Notes under the pieces: generated by a model | Seen by the model: the letters and a program-made list of their open reading frames with translations, nothing else | The model's database searches: none | Told to the model about the DNA's origin: nothing | Assembly (NCBI RefSeq): GCF_001687105.1 | Contig: NZ_CP014595.1 | Span: 2,741,001 to 2,805,000, forward strand | Reading direction: 5' to 3' | DNA from: Salipiger sp. CCB-MM3 | Lineage (GTDB): Bacteria > Pseudomonadota > Alphaproteobacteria > Rhodobacterales > Rhodobacteraceae | DNA: 64,000 nucleotides | Position numbers and translations under genes: made by a program | Part shown: piece after piece, positions 45,572 through 54,688 of the stretch | How the letters are laid out: each line of letters begins with the position of its first letter | How positions within the stretch are numbered: the stretch's first letter is position 1

Positions 45572-46288
45572 ATGGCGAAGAAACCTGACGGCAAGAACAC
45601 ATCGGGGCGCGGCCAGCGGGACCTCAAGGTCCAGGTGAAATCCGCGCGTGGCCGCAAGCTCAGTTCGACCCGCTGGCTGCAGCGCCAGCTTAACGATCCT
45701 TATGTGAAACGCGCGCAGACCGAGGGCTATCGCGGCCGGGCCGCGTTCAAGATCCTCGAGTTGGATGAGAAGTACCGCTTCCTCGTGCCCGGCGCGCGGG
45801 TGGTCGATCTGGGCTGCGCGCCCGGCGGCTGGTGTCAGGTGGCGGTGCCGCGGGTCAACGCGCTTGGCGAGAAGAAGGGCAAGGCCGTGGGCACGGTGCT
45901 GGGGGTCGACCTGCAGGAGGTGACGCCCATCGCAGGCGCCGAGATTCACCAGCTCGATTTCATGGAAGATGGCGCCGACGACAAGGTCAAGGAATGGCTC
46001 GGCGGCAAGGCCGATGTGGTCATGTCCGACATGGCGGCCTCGTCTTCGGGCCACAAGCAGACCGACCACCTGCGGATCATCGCGCTTTGCGAGGCGGCGG
46101 CCTATCTGGCGTTCGACGTGCTCGACGAGGGCGGCACCTTTGTCGCCAAAGTGCTGGCGGGCGGGGCCGAGGGTTCGCTGCAGCAGCTTCTCAAACAGCG
46201 CTTCGACAAGGTCGCCAACGTCAAGCCGCCGGCAAGCCGATCGGATTCCTCCGAGAAATTCGTCGTCGCCACCGGGTTCCGGGGCTGA
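45572..46288 (+). CDS. rlmE: 23S rRNA (uridine-2'-O)-methyltransferase RlmE (FtsJ)
   Basis: The protein has 238 residues. [15 protein letters not shown] is the SAM motif. The catalytic K-D-K-E set is visible: Lys in RAAFKILEL, Asp in [12 protein letters not shown], Lys in [10 protein letters not shown] and Glu in SSEKFVVA. It methylates U2552 (E. coli numbering) in the ribosomal A-loop during 50S assembly. A basic N-terminal extension of about 30 residues precedes the domain, as in alphaproteobacterial members. Pairing with Ppx/GppA is common in this group. Confidence 0.95.
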   Translation: MAKKPDGKNTSGRGQRDLKVQVKSARGRKLSSTRWLQRQLNDPYVKRAQTEGYRGRAAFKILELDEKYRFLVPGARVVDLGCAPGGWCQVAVPRVNALGEKKGKAVGTVLGVDLQEVTPIAGAEIHQLDFMEDGADDKVKEWLGGKADVVMSDMAASSSGHKQTDHLRIIALCEAAAYLAFDVLDEGGTFVAKVLAGGAEGSLQQLLKQRFDKVANVKPPASRSDSSEKFVVATGFRG

Positions 46289-46371
46289 GGCGCGCGCAGC
46301 ACCCTGCCGCGGCTTGCGCCTGCGGGTGGGCTGCGAGAGGCTGGCGCTCGAAACCTCGGGAGCGTGCCGCA

Positions 46372-46845
46372 ATGTCCATCCAAAAGCTGATACGGAATTT
46401 TGCCGCGCTGCCCGCGCTGGCGCTTGTGGCGGCCTGCGCTGCCAAGGCGCCGCCGCCGCCGGTGGAGATTCCCTTGCGCAACCCGACCGCCCCCGTGGGC
46501 TCGCAGGCCGATGCGCGGCTGGAGCGGCTGCAGGGCGGCTGGACGGTGACCGAAGGGGCGGGCATGGCACCCGGGGCGCGGATCGAGGTGTCGGGCTCTG
46601 AAATGCGCATCGATGGCGTGGCGCTGCCGCTGCAGGAAGAGGCGCCGGGCCGCCTGCAGGTCGCGGGCGAGACGCTTTGGGTGCATTGGATCGACGCCGA
46701 CGACCGCACCGCGGCGCTTGGCGATCCCGCGGGCGGACGGGTGTGGATCATGGACCGGACCGGCCGCCCCGGCGAGCGGCGCACGGCGGCGCGCGAGATC
46801 CTGACGTGGTACGGCTACGATCTGTCGCGCATGGCGGGCGGCTGA
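46372..46845 (+). CDS. Small lipoprotein, lipocalin-like
   Basis: The protein has 157 residues. The signal sequence ends in LVAAC, a lipobox with Cys near residue 22. The mature part has the pattern LERLQGGWTVTEGAG, VSGSEMRIDGVALPL, and DPAGGRVWIMDRTGR, typical of small lipocalin-like lipoproteins. Function is unknown. The gene lies 83 bases after rlmE on the same strand and ends before a strong hairpin. The overlapping longer frame that starts inside rlmE is not the gene. Confidence 0.75.
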   Translation: MSIQKLIRNFAALPALALVAACAAKAPPPPVEIPLRNPTAPVGSQADARLERLQGGWTVTEGAGMAPGARIEVSGSEMRIDGVALPLQEEAPGRLQVAGETLWVHWIDADDRTAALGDPAGGRVWIMDRTGRPGERRTAAREILTWYGYDLSRMAGG

Positions 46846-46852
46846 GGGCTGC

Positions 46853-46878
46853 GCGCTGCCGGGTGGTCGCGGCAGCGC
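46853..46878 (+). terminator. Hairpin after the lipoprotein gene
   Basis: GCGCTGCCG (46853-46861) pairs perfectly with CGGCAGCGC (46870-46878) across an eight-base loop, seven bases after the stop. No T-tract follows. It is a likely transcription end or message stabiliser for the rlmE-lipoprotein unit. Confidence 0.55.
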
Positions 46879-47002
46879 TATGCCGGAGATGTGACCGAAA
46901 CACCCGCAGCCCATGAACAACCTGTGACCTGCGCTCGTTTTCCGCTCGCAACCCGCTGCGTTTTCATATGAAATCGGCGGAGTAAGACACCGGTAAGGCC
47001 GC

Positions 47003-48721
47003 ATGACCCAGCGAGACAGCCGCATATTCGCCCCGCGCTCGATTGCGCTGATCGGCCCCGTCGCAGAGCTTGCGCCGGTGATCGAGGCGCAGCGCGCGCA
47101 GGGCTATCCCTGGACGATCTGGCCGGTGCCGACGGATGCGCAGGACGCGGGCGCAGCGGTGGCCGGGGTGCGCGGCTTTGCAGGCATCGCAGCGCTGCCG
47201 CAAGCGCCGGATCTGGCCTTTGTCGCGCTGCGGGACGGGGCCCTCGGCGCGGCGCTTGCGGACTTGGCGGCCAAGGGGGCGGGGGCTGCCGTCTGCCCGC
47301 ATCTGGCTGCCGCACCCGAGGCGCCGCCGCTGCCGGTGTTTCCCGGCGGCTTGCTGATCCCCGCCGAGCGCGTGGCGCTCTGGCCAGGCGCGGAAGAACA
47401 GGCGCAGATGCGCCGGGGCGTGGCGCTGCTCTGCGCCGCTCCCGAACAGGCGGAGCGGGTGCTGGCGCGCGCGCGGGGCTTGCCGCTATCGTATGTTTTG
47501 CCCATGTCGGGCAGCGGCGCGACCGCGCTGCACAGCCTTGCGCCGCGGCTTTTGGCCGACGAGCGGGTGACCGCGCTGGCGGTGCAGACCGAGACCCTTG
47601 GCGATCCGGCGGCGCTGGTGGACCTTGGCCGTATCGCGCAGCAGCACGGCAAGGCGCTGATCTTTCTCAGCACCGGGCTGGGGCCGGGCCGCAAGGCGCT
47701 GCTGCGGCGCGCCGGGGCGGCGCATGTGGGCGGGCCGAAGGCTTTGGTCGAGGCGCTGTGGATCCTGCATATGGTGGGACCGCTGCCCGCGAATGCGCTT
47801 TCGGCCATGGCCTGCGCGCCCGGGCTGGCGGCGCAGATCGACGCCGTCGGGCGGCGCAGCGGGCTGCGCTTTGCCGCGCTCAGTGATCTGCAGCGCGAGG
47901 CGCTCTCGCGCGATCTTCAGGCGGGGGTGGCCGCGTCCAACCCGCTCGATTGTGCCGGGCTGCTGAACAGCGAAGATGGGCGGCTGGCGCGGGTGTTTGC
48001 CGAGATGATGACCGGCGAGGCGGTGCTGTCGCTGGCGGTGGTTCGCAGCGGTGCGCGGGGCGCAGGCGGCGTTTGGGGCCGGGCCGGGCTCGCGGCGGCG
48101 CAGGCACGGCAGCGCATCGGCATGCCGCTGGCGCTGCTGGCGCTGAACCGGGCCGAGATGACCCGCAGCCGCTCCGAGGCGCTGATGCAGGACGGGGTGA
48201 TCCCGCTGGCCGGGCTCAAACCGGCGCTCGAGGCGCTGCATGCGGTGATCGAGATCGGCACGCTGCGGCCCGGCGGTGAGCCGCCGCTCATGCCGCGCCC
48301 GGGCGAAGAGGCACCGGTCACCGTGGATGGTCCCGAGGCGCGGGCGGTGCTGGGTGTCGGCGCAGCGCAGGCGGGGGATGAGACCGGCGCGGCGGTGACG
48401 CTGGATCTGCGCTCGGGCCCGTCGTTTGGCTATCTGCTGCGGCTGTCGCGCCCCGGCGGTGCCCGGGTGAGCGCGCTTTTGCCGCTGTCGCCGCGGGCGC
48501 GGCGCGATCTGGGGCTCGAACTGGGGCTGGAGACCGGCGCGCAAGAGGCTCTGGTCTCCGCGCTTGGCGCGGTGCAGGATCACGTGCGCGCCGCAGGCGG
48601 CGCCATTGCGGCGGTGGAGGCGGATCTGTCGCTGCCGGAGGGAGGAGAGCCTCGGGCCCATGCGGTGCGGATCAGCGCCTGGCCCGAGACAGACACGACA
48701 CGGCGGAGGAGCCCGGAATGA
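47003..48721 (+). CDS. ADP-forming acyl-CoA synthetase-like protein, probably lacking the phosphohistidine loop
   Basis: The protein has 572 residues. The N-terminal CoA-binding domain is visible ([12 protein letters not shown] near residue 9) and the second domain has [12 protein letters not shown] in place of the usual SQSGA. Where family members carry a SHTGA-type segment with the phosphorylated His, this protein goes from FLSTGLGPG straight to [22 protein letters not shown], so that segment seems deleted. The C-terminus is too short for a complete ATP-grasp pair (family length about 700). A canonical ligase reaction is therefore doubtful. The stop overlaps the glycerate kinase start by four bases (ATGA). 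Confidence 0.72.
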   Translation: MTQRDSRIFAPRSIALIGPVAELAPVIEAQRAQGYPWTIWPVPTDAQDAGAAVAGVRGFAGIAALPQAPDLAFVALRDGALGAALADLAAKGAGAAVCPHLAAAPEAPPLPVFPGGLLIPAERVALWPGAEEQAQMRRGVALLCAAPEQAERVLARARGLPLSYVLPMSGSGATALHSLAPRLLADERVTALAVQTETLGDPAALVDLGRIAQQHGKALIFLSTGLGPGRKALLRRAGAAHVGGPKALVEALWILHMVGPLPANALSAMACAPGLAAQIDAVGRRSGLRFAALSDLQREALSRDLQAGVAASNPLDCAGLLNSEDGRLARVFAEMMTGEAVLSLAVVRSGARGAGGVWGRAGLAAAQARQRIGMPLALLALNRAEMTRSRSEALMQDGVIPLAGLKPALEALHAVIEIGTLRPGGEPPLMPRPGEEAPVTVDGPEARAVLGVGAAQAGDETGAAVTLDLRSGPSFGYLLRLSRPGGARVSALLPLSPRARRDLGLELGLETGAQEALVSALGAVQDHVRAAGGAIAAVEADLSLPEGGEPRAHAVRISAWPETDTTRRRSPE

Positions 48722-49983
48722 ACGAAGAGACGCGCTTTCTCAGTAGCCTGTTCGAGGCGGCTGTCGCGGCAGCGGACCCGGAACAGGCGCTGCGCACGGC
48801 ATTGCCCGCAAAGCCCGAGGGGCGCACGGTGGTGATCGGCCTCGGCAAAGGGGCGGCACAGCTGGCGCAGGCGTTCGAGGCGCTCTGGGACGGGCCGCTC
48901 GAGGGCGTTATCGTCACCCGCTACGGCTATGCCGCGCCCTGCGCACAGCTCAAGGTGATGGAGGCCTCGCACCCGGTGCCCGACGCGGCGGGGCTCGAGG
49001 CCAGCGCGGCGCTGTTCAAGGCGGTCGAGGGGCTTACTGAAGAGGATCTGGTGGTGGCGCTGGTCTGCGGCGGGGGCTCGGCGCTGCTGCCGTCGCCGCC
49101 CGACGGGCTGACGCTGGAGGATGAGCAGGCGCTCAACCGCGCGCTGCTGGCGTCGGGCGCGCCGATCGGTGTGATGAACGCCATTCGCAAACACGCCAGC
49201 GGCATCAAGGGCGGGCGGCTCGCGGCGGCCTGCGCACCGGCGAAAGTGGTCAGCCTGATCGTCTCGGACGTGCCGGGGGATGATCCGGCGCAGGTGGCCT
49301 CGGGGCCGACCGTGCCCGACGCGGTGGATGCGGCGGCGGCGCTGGCGATGATCGAGGCGTGGAACATCGCGCTGCCCGACAACATCCTTGCGCATATCCG
49401 CAGCCCCGCCGCGGCGGCGCCAAAGCCCGATGACGCCTGTTTCGCCCGCAACGAGGTGCATGTGGTGGCCTCGGCGCGGCTGTCGCTCGAGGCGGCGGCG
49501 GCCCGCGCCGAAGCCGAGGGGGTGCCAGCGGTGATCCTGTCGGACGCGATGGAAGGCGAGGCGCGCGACGTGGGCCGGGTGCATGCGGCGATGGCGCGCG
49601 AGGTGGTGCTGCACGGGCGGCCCTTCACCGCGCCGGTGGTGATGCTCTCGGGCGGTGAGACCACTGTTACCTTGCGCGGCAGCGGCGGACGCGGCGGGCG
49701 CAACACCGAGTTTCTGCTGTCCTTTGCCCATGCGATCGACGGTCTGCCGGGGATCCACGCGCTGGCGGCGGACACCGACGGAATCGATGGCAGCGAGGAC
49801 AACGCTGGCGCCTTCGCCGATGGCAGCAGCGCGGCGCGGCTGCGCGCGGCGGGCGGCGATGCCATGGCCGCGCTGTCGCGCAACGACGCTTGGGGGGCCT
49901 TCGATCTCTTGGGCGACCTTTTTGTGCCGGGGCCGACGGGCACCAATGTGAATGATTTCCGCGCTATCTTCATAAAAAGCTGA
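48718..49983 (+). CDS. Glycerate 2-kinase, MOFRL/DUF4147 type
   Basis: The protein has 421 residues. [17 protein letters not shown] near the N-terminus, [35 protein letters not shown] and [16 protein letters not shown] belong to the DUF4147 domain. [26 protein letters not shown] with [15 protein letters not shown] is the MOFRL domain. It makes 2-phosphoglycerate from D-glycerate and ATP, in the serine or glyoxylate route. ATGA overlap couples it to the acyl-CoA-synthetase-like gene. Two TTCGAA-centred palindromes follow the stop. Confidence 0.9.
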   Translation: MNEETRFLSSLFEAAVAAADPEQALRTALPAKPEGRTVVIGLGKGAAQLAQAFEALWDGPLEGVIVTRYGYAAPCAQLKVMEASHPVPDAAGLEASAALFKAVEGLTEEDLVVALVCGGGSALLPSPPDGLTLEDEQALNRALLASGAPIGVMNAIRKHASGIKGGRLAAACAPAKVVSLIVSDVPGDDPAQVASGPTVPDAVDAAAALAMIEAWNIALPDNILAHIRSPAAAAPKPDDACFARNEVHVVASARLSLEAAAARAEAEGVPAVILSDAMEGEARDVGRVHAAMAREVVLHGRPFTAPVVMLSGGETTVTLRGSGGRGGRNTEFLLSFAHAIDGLPGIHALAADTDGIDGSEDNAGAFADGSSAARLRAAGGDAMAALSRNDAWGAFDLLGDLFVPGPTGTNVNDFRAIFIKS

Positions 49984-49999
49984 GCGCCGGGGCCGGGCC

Positions 50000-50041
50000 A
50001 ACGTCCTTCGAAGGACGTTGCAAAAGCCTTCGAAGGCTTTT
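50000..50041 (+). terminator. Twin 20-base perfect palindromes after the glycerate kinase gene
   Basis: AACGTCCTTCGAAGGACGTT (50000-50019) and AAAAGCCTTCGAAGGCTTTT (50022-50041) are each perfectly self-complementary, share the core CCTTCGAAGG and stand two bases apart. They lie 17 bases after the stop. The second has a T-run in its right arm and would serve as a rho-independent terminator in either direction. The shared core suggests a repeated element. Confidence 0.75.
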
Positions 50042-50179
50042 GGCCCCAGCCCTCGGCGCACTTCCGGCGTCATTGCAACGTCATGGCGGCGTCACGAATC
50101 CGTGACGGCGAGGCGGCAGATTTACCGCGACCGGCACGAGGGTCGCGCCGGCGCTGCTGCATTCCGGGGACATTACGCC

Positions 50180-50278
50180 ATGATGGTCATCAATCCTCTG
50201 CGCTTCGTGCTGATCTGCTGCTTCCTGCCCGCGCCCAACGGGCTTTTGGCACATCTGATGCGCCGTTTGCGCGGCTGA
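50180..50278 (+). CDS. Possible 32-residue hydrophobic peptide
   Basis: ATG 50180 opens a 32-codon frame with hydrophobic INPLRFVLICCFLPAPNGLLA and a basic end LMRRLRG. GGGGA lies about ten bases upstream. It lies alone between the twin palindromes and the 2-oxoglutarate oxygenase gene. It could be a small membrane peptide or chance. I know of no family match. Confidence 0.25.
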   Translation: MMVINPLRFVLICCFLPAPNGLLAHLMRRLRG

Positions 50279-50462
50279 CGGGCCGCACAAGGACGTTGAA
50301 GAGGGGCCCCGTGCCCTCATCCATGCGCGGTTCGGTGCCATTGCGCACGGGCCGGGCGCTCAAACCGCTTGCGAAGCCTTCAAGATGGTGGAGAATTGCC
50401 TGAACCGCGCTGGCCTTTGGTCCGCGCCTTCAGGTGAGCCGATCCACGGAGGGAATGCAGCG

Positions 50463-51422
50463 ATGATCCCCGTGCTCGATTATGACGATCTGAACGACGA
50501 TCCCGAGGGCTTTGCCTTCGCGCTGGGGCAGGCCTGCCGCGAGGATGGGTTCTTCCTTCTCGCCAATCCGCCGCTGCCGCCCGAGCTTTTGCCCGCCGTT
50601 TTCGACCGCGCCGCCGCGTTCTTCGACATGCCCGAGGCGCTGAAAGCGCCGCTGTCGATCGCCGGCAACGCGCGCAACCGGGGCTGGGCGCGGATCGGCT
50701 CGGAGCAGGCCGGGGGCGCCGGACTTCCCGACCGCAAAGAGGCGTTCAACGTCGGGCTCGACCTGCCGGAAAACGATCCGAGGGTTCTGGCCGGAGAGCC
50801 GTTTCGCGGCAGCAATCTCTGGCCCGACCTGCCGGGCTTCCGCGAGGCGATGCTGGCCTGCTACGGCCATATGCTGTCGCTGGGGATAAAGCTGCATGAG
50901 GCGATCGCCATGGATCTCGGCCAGCCGCCGGAGTTCTTCGCGCCGCATTTCACCCAGCCGATGGCGACGCTGCGGCTGCTGAGCTACCCGCCCGGCACCG
51001 GGGCCGCCGATGAGCATGGGGCTGCGGCGCATACGGATTACGGCGCGCTGACGCTGCTGGCCACCGATGGCGAGCCGGGACTGCAGGTGCTGCCGCGCGG
51101 CGGGCACTGGATGGATGTGCCGCAGCTTCCGGGGGCGTTGATCGTCAATATCGGCGATTGCCTGATGCGCTGGACCAATGACATCTATGTCTCGACCACC
51201 CACCGCGTGCTGCCGCCCGCGCGGCGCAGGCAGTCGGTGGCCTTCTTCCTCGATCCGAACCCCGAGAGCATGATCGCCGCGCTGCCCGGCACCGGCACGC
51301 CGGTCTATCCTCCGGTGCGAGCCGCCGATTATCTGCGCTCGCGGCTCGAGAGCACCGGCGCCCTGCGCCCGCAGGAGCAGGAGCTGCTGGAAGAGGACAG
51401 GGCGCGCGACATCGCGTCCTGA
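50463..51422 (+). CDS. 2-oxoglutarate/Fe(II)-dependent oxygenase, isopenicillin N synthase family
   Basis: The protein has 319 residues. The N-terminal DIOX_N part is MIPVLDYDDLND...GFFLLANPPLP. The iron site is HTDYGALTLLA (His, Asp) with the distal His in VSTTHRVL, and Arg in RRQSVAFF binds the cosubstrate carboxylate. All key residues are present. The family includes IPNS, ethylene-forming and other hydroxylating enzymes; the substrate is not readable. ATG 50463 is preferred because GGAGGG lies ten bases upstream. Confidence 0.88.
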   Translation: MIPVLDYDDLNDDPEGFAFALGQACREDGFFLLANPPLPPELLPAVFDRAAAFFDMPEALKAPLSIAGNARNRGWARIGSEQAGGAGLPDRKEAFNVGLDLPENDPRVLAGEPFRGSNLWPDLPGFREAMLACYGHMLSLGIKLHEAIAMDLGQPPEFFAPHFTQPMATLRLLSYPPGTGAADEHGAAAHTDYGALTLLATDGEPGLQVLPRGGHWMDVPQLPGALIVNIGDCLMRWTNDIYVSTTHRVLPPARRRQSVAFFLDPNPESMIAALPGTGTPVYPPVRAADYLRSRLESTGALRPQEQELLEEDRARDIAS

Positions 51423-51438
51423 GCGTTTGCGGAGGGGC

Positions 51439-52965
51439 TCAGTCCTCGAGCGGGCGTTCGCGCAGCATCAGGCCAATGGCGCAGGCCAGCAGACCACCGC
51501 AAGACGCAATCCAGAACACCGGATGCAGCGCCGCGCTGAAGCCTTCGATGATCTGCGCCTGCTGCTCGGGCGGCAGTCCTGCGATCATCTCGGCGCTCAT
51601 GCTGCGGATGCCGCCGCTTGCGCCTTCGGGCAGGGCACCGTCGAGATTGCGCGCAAGGCCAAGGCCGAAGATCGCGCCAAAGGCGGCGGTGCCGATCGAG
51701 CCGCCGATCAGCCGGAACATATTGGCGCTGGCGGTGCCGATGCCGATCATGCTGCGCGGGATCGAGTTCTGGATCGCCGCCACGCCGACGCTGAACACCG
51801 GCCCGAGGCCGAGCCCGACGCCGACCATGCTCAGCGCGATGCGCCAGAGCGGCGTCTCGCCCGAAACCTGCGTCATCGTCAGCATCGCCAACGCAAGAAG
51901 CGCCGTGGCGGCCACCGGCAGCGCCTTGTAACGGCCGGTTTTCGACATCACCCGCCCGGCACCGATCGAGGCGGCCAGCAGCCCGCCCATCATCGGCACA
52001 AGGAAAAGCCCCGACTGGGTGGGCGAGATGCCCTTGGCCACCTGCAGGAAGAGCGGCAGGAAGGTGATCGTGCCGAACATCGCCATGCCCACCAGAAAGC
52101 CCATGGAATTGACCACCAGAAAGGCGTTGTTGCGGAACAGCGAGAGCGGCAGGATCGGCTCGGGCGCACGGCGCTCCACCGCGATGAAACCGACCAGCGC
52201 CCCAAGGCAGAGCGCCGCCAGCGCCAGCACGCCCGGATGGCTCCACGCCAGCACGCTACCGCCCATGTTGGAGATCAGCACGGCGCTTGCCAGCAGCGTG
52301 GTCAGCAGCAGCGCGCCTAGATAGTCGATGGGCTTGTGGCTGTGGTCGGTGCGGCTCGGCAGGGCGATGCCCAGCACGACGAAGGCCAGCGCGCCGACGG
52401 GGAAGTTGACGAAGAAAATCCAGTGCCACGACCAGTGCTGCACGATGAAGCCGCCGAGCAGCGGGCCGACCACCGTCGAGATGCCGAAGGCCGCGCCCAT
52501 CAGGCCCTGCGCCTGTCCGCGCTGCCGCGCTGGCACCAGATCGCCGACCACCGCCATGGAGGTGACGATCAGCGTGCCCGCCCCGGCGCCCTGCACCAGC
52601 CGCCCGGCGATGACCATGCCCATGTTCGTGGCAAAGCCGCAGAGCACCGCGCCCACGAGGAAGACGCCAATGCCGGTCTGCAGCACCGCCTTGCGCCCAA
52701 ACAGATCCGACAGTTTGCCCGCGATCGGCGCGCCAATGGTCGAGGCCATCAGATAGGCGGTGATCACCCATGTGATATGCTCCATCCCGCCCAGATCGGC
52801 CACCATGGTGGGCATCGCGGTCGAAACGATCGTCTGCCCCAGCGACGCAAAGAGCAGCGTCGAGGCCACGGCGATCAGCGCCAGCCGGATCACCGCCGGA
52901 TCGGTGTCGGAGCGGGCAGGGGCCATGGGCTCGGGGCTGTCCAGCGGGTCGGCGCGATGGGTCAT
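51439..52965 (-). CDS. MFS multidrug exporter, DHA2 (14-helix) family
   Basis: The protein has 508 residues and about 14 helices. MEHITWVITAYLMASTIGAPIAGKLSDLFGRKAVLQ holds the DHA2 motif D1 and motif A. GAGAGTLIVTSMAVVGDLVPARQRGQAQGLMGAAFG carries motif B and C-type Gly residues. It exports drugs or other small molecules with proton exchange. The divergent MarR-family gene and a near-consensus promoter lie upstream. Its stop is 16 bases from the convergent oxygenase stop. Confidence 0.9.
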   Translation of the reverse strand: MTHRADPLDSPEPMAPARSDTDPAVIRLALIAVASTLLFASLGQTIVSTAMPTMVADLGGMEHITWVITAYLMASTIGAPIAGKLSDLFGRKAVLQTGIGVFLVGAVLCGFATNMGMVIAGRLVQGAGAGTLIVTSMAVVGDLVPARQRGQAQGLMGAAFGISTVVGPLLGGFIVQHWSWHWIFFVNFPVGALAFVVLGIALPSRTDHSHKPIDYLGALLLTTLLASAVLISNMGGSVLAWSHPGVLALAALCLGALVGFIAVERRAPEPILPLSLFRNNAFLVVNSMGFLVGMAMFGTITFLPLFLQVAKGISPTQSGLFLVPMMGGLLAASIGAGRVMSKTGRYKALPVAATALLALAMLTMTQVSGETPLWRIALSMVGVGLGLGPVFSVGVAAIQNSIPRSMIGIGTASANMFRLIGGSIGTAAFGAIFGLGLARNLDGALPEGASGGIRSMSAEMIAGLPPEQQAQIIEGFSAALHPVFWIASCGGLLACAIGLMLRERPLED

Positions 52966-53131
52966 GCGGGGGCTCCTCGGTGGCGGTGATCGGGGCAGGC
53001 AGTCGTCTGGTCAGTCTGCAGCTGGGGCAGGCAGAGGGCATACACACGCAAGGCGCCGCGCGCCGGTCTGGCTCGGGTCGCTTCGGACCGGCCACGGCGG
53101 GGCACCTTGCGATTGGTAGCTGTCGACGGCA

Positions 53132-53160
53132 TATATGTGACAAGAGCAAATACATGTCAA
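53132..53160 (-). promoter_or_regulatory. Near-consensus promoter of the MFS exporter, overlapping the marR start
   Basis: On the minus strand TTGACA (plus 53155-53160) and CATATA (plus 53132-53137) are spaced by exactly 17 bases. Transcription would start near 53,125, giving a leader of about 160 bases before the exporter ATG. The -35 box overlaps codons 1-3 of the MarR-family gene (53154). Related half-sites TGTGACA and CATGTCA flank the spacer, a likely place for MarR binding. Confidence 0.65.
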
Positions 53161-53795
53161 CAGCACGTAATTCGGAGGGCCTGACCTTGCCCGACAAAGA
53201 CGCCCGGATCAGGGATCACCTTCGCCGCGCGGGGATCGACGATGCCTCGGCGCAGGCGGCGATCGACATCGACGTCGCGCTGCAGAAGTGGCGGCGGCGC
53301 GTGATGAAGCGCGAATTGGGTGAGCGGGCGCTGGCCGATCTGGGGCTGTCGATTGATCTTGCTCAGCTTGACGTGCTGCTGGCGGTGCGCGCGCCCGAAG
53401 GCGAATTCGAAGACGCGCGCGGCGAGGAAACAATGGTATCGACCGTGGCGGCGCGGCTGCGGATCGACCCTTCGCGCGCCAGCCGCATCGCTTCGGAGTT
53501 GATCCGCATGGGGCTGGTGCGCCGCGCGGTCAGCCAGAAAGACGCGCGCCGCACGGTGCTGGAACTGACCACATCGGGCGCCGAGATCGTCTCGGCGGTG
53601 CGCAGCTACAAGTTTCTGGTTCTGGGAAGTTTTCTCAAGGACTGGGACCCGGAGGAGATCGCGCTTTTCCTGCCGCTGCTCGACCGGTTCAGCGCGTGGT
53701 CGGACCGCGCCGGGCAGCACAGCGCACCGGTGGCCGAGCGGATCGCCGATCTTCGCGCGGCGCTTGCCGAACTGCCGGAACCGCCCGAGGCGTGA
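53154..53795 (+). CDS. MarR-family transcriptional regulator
   Basis: The protein has 213 residues. The winged helix-turn-helix is clear: LAQLDVLLAVRAP, TMVSTVAARLRIDPSRASRIASELIRMGLVRRAVSQKDARRTVLELTTSGAEIV, with the DARR wing motif. The N-terminal 60 residues and C-terminal helices form the dimer region. ATG 53154 has a weak ribosome site. It is divergent from the MFS exporter and probably represses it and itself, releasing on ligand binding. Confidence 0.88.
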   Translation: MSTARNSEGLTLPDKDARIRDHLRRAGIDDASAQAAIDIDVALQKWRRRVMKRELGERALADLGLSIDLAQLDVLLAVRAPEGEFEDARGEETMVSTVAARLRIDPSRASRIASELIRMGLVRRAVSQKDARRTVLELTTSGAEIVSAVRSYKFLVLGSFLKDWDPEEIALFLPLLDRFSAWSDRAGQHSAPVAERIADLRAALAELPEPPEA

Positions 53796-54076
53796 CCGCG
53801 CAGAACGGCGGATTGTCTTCACATTGCGAATAATGCAGGCGTTCGCGCTCTGCCACTGGCGGGAAGCTGCCGGTGGCCGCCGCGGCGCGGCATGCCGGGG
53901 CATCAAGCCCTTTGGCTGCGTTGACCAAATCCGCGAGATTTGTCCTGATTGAAGGGATCGGCCCCCGCGTACGACGCTTGGGCGAAGCGCCTTGATGCGG
54001 CGCTTGTGCCATGGCCCCGCGGGACGGCCGTCTGAGCTGACCCAGGCTAGCTGACCGAAACCAGGAGCGCCCACCC
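53796..54076. other. Intergenic spacer, MarR to isomerase gene
   Basis: These 281 bases show no credible coding frame. I see no strong hairpin or clear promoter, although a promoter for the isomerase gene at 54077 should lie here. Confidence 0.4.
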
Positions 54077-54688
54077 ATGCCCGCCGAGCCCGTGATTGAC
54101 TATTATTTCGCGCCAATGTCGGGCTACGCCTATCTTGGGCATCACGATCTCATGGCGCTGGCGCGGCACTCCGGGGCGCGGGTGCGCTTTCTGCCGCTCG
54201 ACATGGCGCGGGTCTATGCCGCCGCCGGGGTCACGCCGCCCTATGAGCATGGCGAGGCCCGCCGCAGCTACAGGATCGAGCAGCAGGCCCGGCTCGCGCG
54301 GCTGCGCGGTCTGAGGATGGAGGCGATGCCGCCAAGCTGGCCCACCGATCCGCGGCTCTCCTGTCGCTGCATTCTGGCCGCCGGCGTGCTTGGCCTCGAT
54401 CAGGATGCGGTGACCTTCGCCTGCCTGCGCGGGGTCTGGGCCGAGCACCGCAATATCGCCGATCCGGGCGATCTGCAGGAAGCCTTCGAAGCCGCCGATC
54501 TGCCCGGCGGGCGCATCCTTGCGCGGGCGCAGACCGAAGAGATGCGCGATGCGGTCACCGCCGTGACCGACGCTGCGATCGACGCGGGGGTCTTTGGCTC
54601 GCCAACCTATGTGCTGCACGGCAGACGCTATTACGGGCAGGATCAGATCGACTGCCTGCGCGCGGCGCTGCAGCGCGACGCGGCCTAA
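54077..54688 (+). CDS. DsbA-fold 2-hydroxychromene-2-carboxylate isomerase family protein
   Basis: The protein has 203 residues. It begins VIDYYFAPMSGYAYLGHHDL, the kappa-GST/HCCA isomerase opening with Ser in place of the DsbA CxxC, and ends with GVFGSPTYVLHGRRYYGQDQIDCLRAAL (cis-Pro loop and the typical FWGQDR-like end). Family members act on aromatic catabolites with glutathione. Substrate is unknown here. The stop overlaps by four bases with the stop of the convergent ATPase gene. Confidence 0.83.
   Translation: MPAEPVIDYYFAPMSGYAYLGHHDLMALARHSGARVRFLPLDMARVYAAAGVTPPYEHGEARRSYRIEQQARLARLRGLRMEAMPPSWPTDPRLSCRCILAAGVLGLDQDAVTFACLRGVWAEHRNIADPGDLQEAFEAADLPGGRILARAQTEEMRDAVTAVTDAAIDAGVFGSPTYVLHGRRYYGQDQIDCLRAALQRDAA

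Noticed and set aside
48580..50073. A 497-codon minus-strand frame opposite glycerate kinase
   Set aside because: It is antisense to a gene with full DUF4147/MOFRL motifs; the translation is Arg/His-rich and featureless.
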